A stretch of DNA of 64,000 bases from Leptodesmis sichuanensis A121 (GTDB lineage Bacteria; Cyanobacteriota; Cyanobacteriia; Leptolyngbyales; Leptolyngbyaceae), in the NCBI RefSeq assembly GCF_021379005.1, contig NZ_CP075171.1, forward strand, positions 1,550,001-1,614,000. The letters are read 5' to 3'. The notes beneath the pieces are model-generated. The model saw only the letters and a program-made list of their open reading frames with translations. It was not told where the DNA came from and searched no databases. Shown piece after piece: positions 62,232-64,000 of this stretch. Positions within the stretch are counted from its first letter, which is position 1. The number at the start of each line of letters is the position of its first letter. A program made the position numbers and the translations under genes.

Positions 62232-63314
62232 ATGGTTTCCTTGGTGAAGCTTAACCGCTGGATACTTTCAGCATCTGCCGCACTGCTGGCAGCAGGTCTG
62301 GCTTCTTGTACTCCAAGTGCGCCTCCTACGGGTCAAGGTGGTAGCCCTGCTGCGGGGGGGGGTGGCACTATCTCAATCAGCGGTGCCGGAGCTACGGCCC
62401 CCAACTCTCTCTATCAGCGTTGGTTCTCTGAGTATCGCCAGGTGAAGCCAAACGTACAGGTCAGTTATCAATCGATCGGTAGTGGTGCCGGAGTAAATCA
62501 GTTTTTGGCCCAAACCATTGACTTTGGGGCAACGGATGATCCGATCAAGGAAGCGGATGCTGCCAAGTTTCCAAAGGATCGAGGAACCCTGGTTCAAATT
62601 CCAACAACAGGTCTCTTTATCGTATTTGCTTACAATCTTGAAGGCGTTAAAGGGCTGAAGTTGTCTCGCGAAGCTTACTGTGGCATTGCGGAAGGCACGA
62701 TCAAAACCTGGAATGATGCCAAAATTGCTAAGGATAATCCCGGTGCCAAGCTGCCCAGCACACCCATTGCCTTTGTCTTCCGTTCTGATGGTAGTGGTAC
62801 CACCGCTATTTTCACCAATCACCTGTCTAAGGCTTGCCCCAATTGGAAGGCCGGTGCTGGGAAGTCGATCGAATGGCCTACGGGACAAGGAGCGAAAGGA
62901 AACGAAGGTGTGACGGCTCAGATTAAGCAAACTCCGGGTGGTATTGGTTACGTTGAGTTTACCTATGCCAGAGAAAATAATCTGGAGATGGCGACTCTGC
63001 AAAATAAGGCTGGAGAATTTGTCGAACCCTCACCCGAAGCTGCGGCTAAGGCACTAGAGGGGCAAAAGCCTGATGCCAATTTTGTGATTAAGGTTCCTGA
63101 TCCAGCCGGAAAGGGTGCTTATCCAATTGTAAGTTTGACCTACGCCTTGCTTTACGGAAATTATCCTGCTCCCAAGGGTTCTACCCTCAGAGATTTATTT
63201 ACCTGGATCCAAAAAGAAGGCGGTGCTTCAGCAAAAGAGCTTGGCTTCATCACCCTTCCCCCAGAACTCCAGAAAGAAGTGATTACAAAACTGGATACTA
63301 TCGAGGAGAAGTAA
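62232..63314 (+). CDS. pstS: Phosphate-binding lipoprotein PstS
   Basis: 360 residues. A signal peptide with a lipobox (LAAGLASC, lipidation at Cys near residue 26) indicates a lipoprotein. Phosphate-binding motifs are GAGATAPNSLYQRWFSEYRQ, IGSGAGVNQFL, FVFRSDGSGTTAIFTNHLSK and VEFTYARENN. It delivers phosphate to PstABC. Downstream is a hairpin and then pstC. Confidence 0.97.
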   Translation: MVSLVKLNRWILSASAALLAAGLASCTPSAPPTGQGGSPAAGGGGTISISGAGATAPNSLYQRWFSEYRQVKPNVQVSYQSIGSGAGVNQFLAQTIDFGATDDPIKEADAAKFPKDRGTLVQIPTTGLFIVFAYNLEGVKGLKLSREAYCGIAEGTIKTWNDAKIAKDNPGAKLPSTPIAFVFRSDGSGTTAIFTNHLSKACPNWKAGAGKSIEWPTGQGAKGNEGVTAQIKQTPGGIGYVEFTYARENNLEMATLQNKAGEFVEPSPEAAAKALEGQKPDANFVIKVPDPAGKGAYPIVSLTYALLYGNYPAPKGSTLRDLFTWIQKEGGASAKELGFITLPPELQKEVITKLDTIEEK

Positions 63315-63326
63315 ACAGACTTCTTT

Positions 63327-63355
63327 AACCACTTCGGGAACTTCCCGGAGTGGTT
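63327..63355 (+). terminator. Hairpin between pstS and pstC
   Basis: AACCACTTCGGGAA and TTCCCGGAGTGGTT form a long stem with one internal mismatch around a single C. The following TGTTAT is only weakly T-rich, so partial termination or 3' protection of pstS mRNA is more likely than full termination. Confidence 0.6.
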
Positions 63356-63450
63356 GTTATCGGTGCATCGAATTCGATAGCGTATGGCCAGGGCCAGGTA
63401 ATTGAGTTGGCGGTTCAACAAATTATTTCAACTTAATAGATTGACGGATT

Positions 63451-64000
63451 ATGGCTTCAACAGCAGAAAGACTTTCGGGGATGTCTTACGAACGCACTCA
63501 GACAGCGCGGGTCGTAGACAGTGGCTTTAAGTGGTTGACCTGGCTTTTTGCCATTGGGATCGGGGTAACGCTCCTGACGATCGCCTTTCAAGTCGCCATA
63601 GACGCGATCCCAGCCATTCAAAAGTTTGGCATTATTGACTTTATTACGGGCGTTCGCTGGAACCCCGTAGAAGATATTTTCGGAGCCTGGACTCAGATCT
63701 ATGGAACGTTGGTCACTTCGTTCATTGCGCTGCTGATTGCCGTTCCTATTGGCCTGGGAGTGGCCATTATTTTAAGCGAAGACTTTCTGCCCCCCAAAGT
63801 TCAACAACCACTGGTGTTTATGGTGGAACTGCTGGCTGCGATTCCCAGCGTTGTCTATGGTTTGTGGGGGATTTTTGTGCTGGCTCCTTTTTTGCAGGGG
63901 CCAATGACCTGGATTCACCAGAATTTTGGCTGGATTCCTCTGTTTAGCACTCCGCCAACAGGCCGGGGAATCTACATGGCATCGATCATCCTTGCCATTA
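63451..64000 (+). CDS. pstC: Phosphate ABC permease PstC, 3' end missing
   Basis: Starts at ATG 63451 and runs off the window after about 183 residues. A membrane helix (WLTWLFAIGIGVTLLTIAFQ), then GAWTQIYGTLVTSFIALLIA, then ELLAAIPSVVYGLWGIFVLA, typical of PstC. It works with PstA and the PstB ATPase, which must lie beyond the window. Same transcriptional direction as pstS. Confidence 0.95.
   Translation, partial: MASTAERLSGMSYERTQTARVVDSGFKWLTWLFAIGIGVTLLTIAFQVAIDAIPAIQKFGIIDFITGVRWNPVEDIFGAWTQIYGTLVTSFIALLIAVPIGLGVAIILSEDFLPPKVQQPLVFMVELLAAIPSVVYGLWGIFVLAPFLQGPMTWIHQNFGWIPLFSTPPTGRGIYMASIILAI

Overview
The window looks like chromosomal DNA of a cyanobacterium, probably a filamentous, non-picocyanobacterial lineage. 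The HIP1 octamer (gcgatcgc) is scattered through most genes. Many genes are cyanobacterial: a CRR7-type NDH-1 protein, DUF2499, DUF3593 and DUF2811 proteins, HemJ, an rbpA-rpsU pair, CsaB, Uma2 copies and biosynthetic SpeA. Heptanucleotide tandem repeats also lie between genes. No rRNA, confident tRNA, CRISPR array, prophage or intact insertion sequence was seen. Most of the sequence is ordinary housekeeping and membrane-biology DNA.

Left part (1-16 kb): 3'-truncated hemH, crr7, an outer-membrane-like protein, accC, a DUF2459 protein, a coiled-coil membrane protein, a two-domain kinase-like ATPase, hisC, two overlapping glycosyltransferases, an RNase D-like exonuclease, a cytosine-deaminase-type amidohydrolase and the rbpA-rpsU pair. 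From 16 to 31 kb: chaB-like, hemL, a 54-residue metallothionein, a PstS-like protein fused to two DUF4912 domains, a thioredoxin-TPR cochaperone (cnoX-like), DUF3593/DUF2499 membrane proteins, csaB, a DUF2079 membrane protein, ppa, panD, a metallo-hydrolase and a VOC protein.

Middle part (31-51 kb): a cluster of DnaA boxes at 31.7 kb is a good candidate replication origin. After it come a DUF2811 gene, hemJ, tatC, speA, dnaK, a double histidine-phosphatase, a dihydroorotase-like gene lacking metal ligands, a response regulator, the sulfate permease genes cysT-cysW with a decayed NIL fragment, a CYTH protein, a PfkB kinase, a CPBP protease, bioY-lspA and purE.

Right part (52-64 kb): a small accessory island holds DUF4258/DUF2283, a PIN module and a HicB-like gene. 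It is bracketed by a perfect 370-bp direct repeat that carries a restriction-methylase remnant. Beyond it are a TPR protein, proA, two Uma2 genes (one internally deleted), a double-ATPase peptide ABC gene, a BrkB-type membrane protein, a lipid-binding-fold protein, and pstS-pstC behind a clear three-repeat Pho box.

The least explained signal is a roughly 70-nt sequence with conserved pairing. It occurs twice, about 88% identical, in sense orientation ahead of ppa and ahead of the PstS-DUF4912 gene. It may be a Yfr2-like noncoding RNA or a new leader element.
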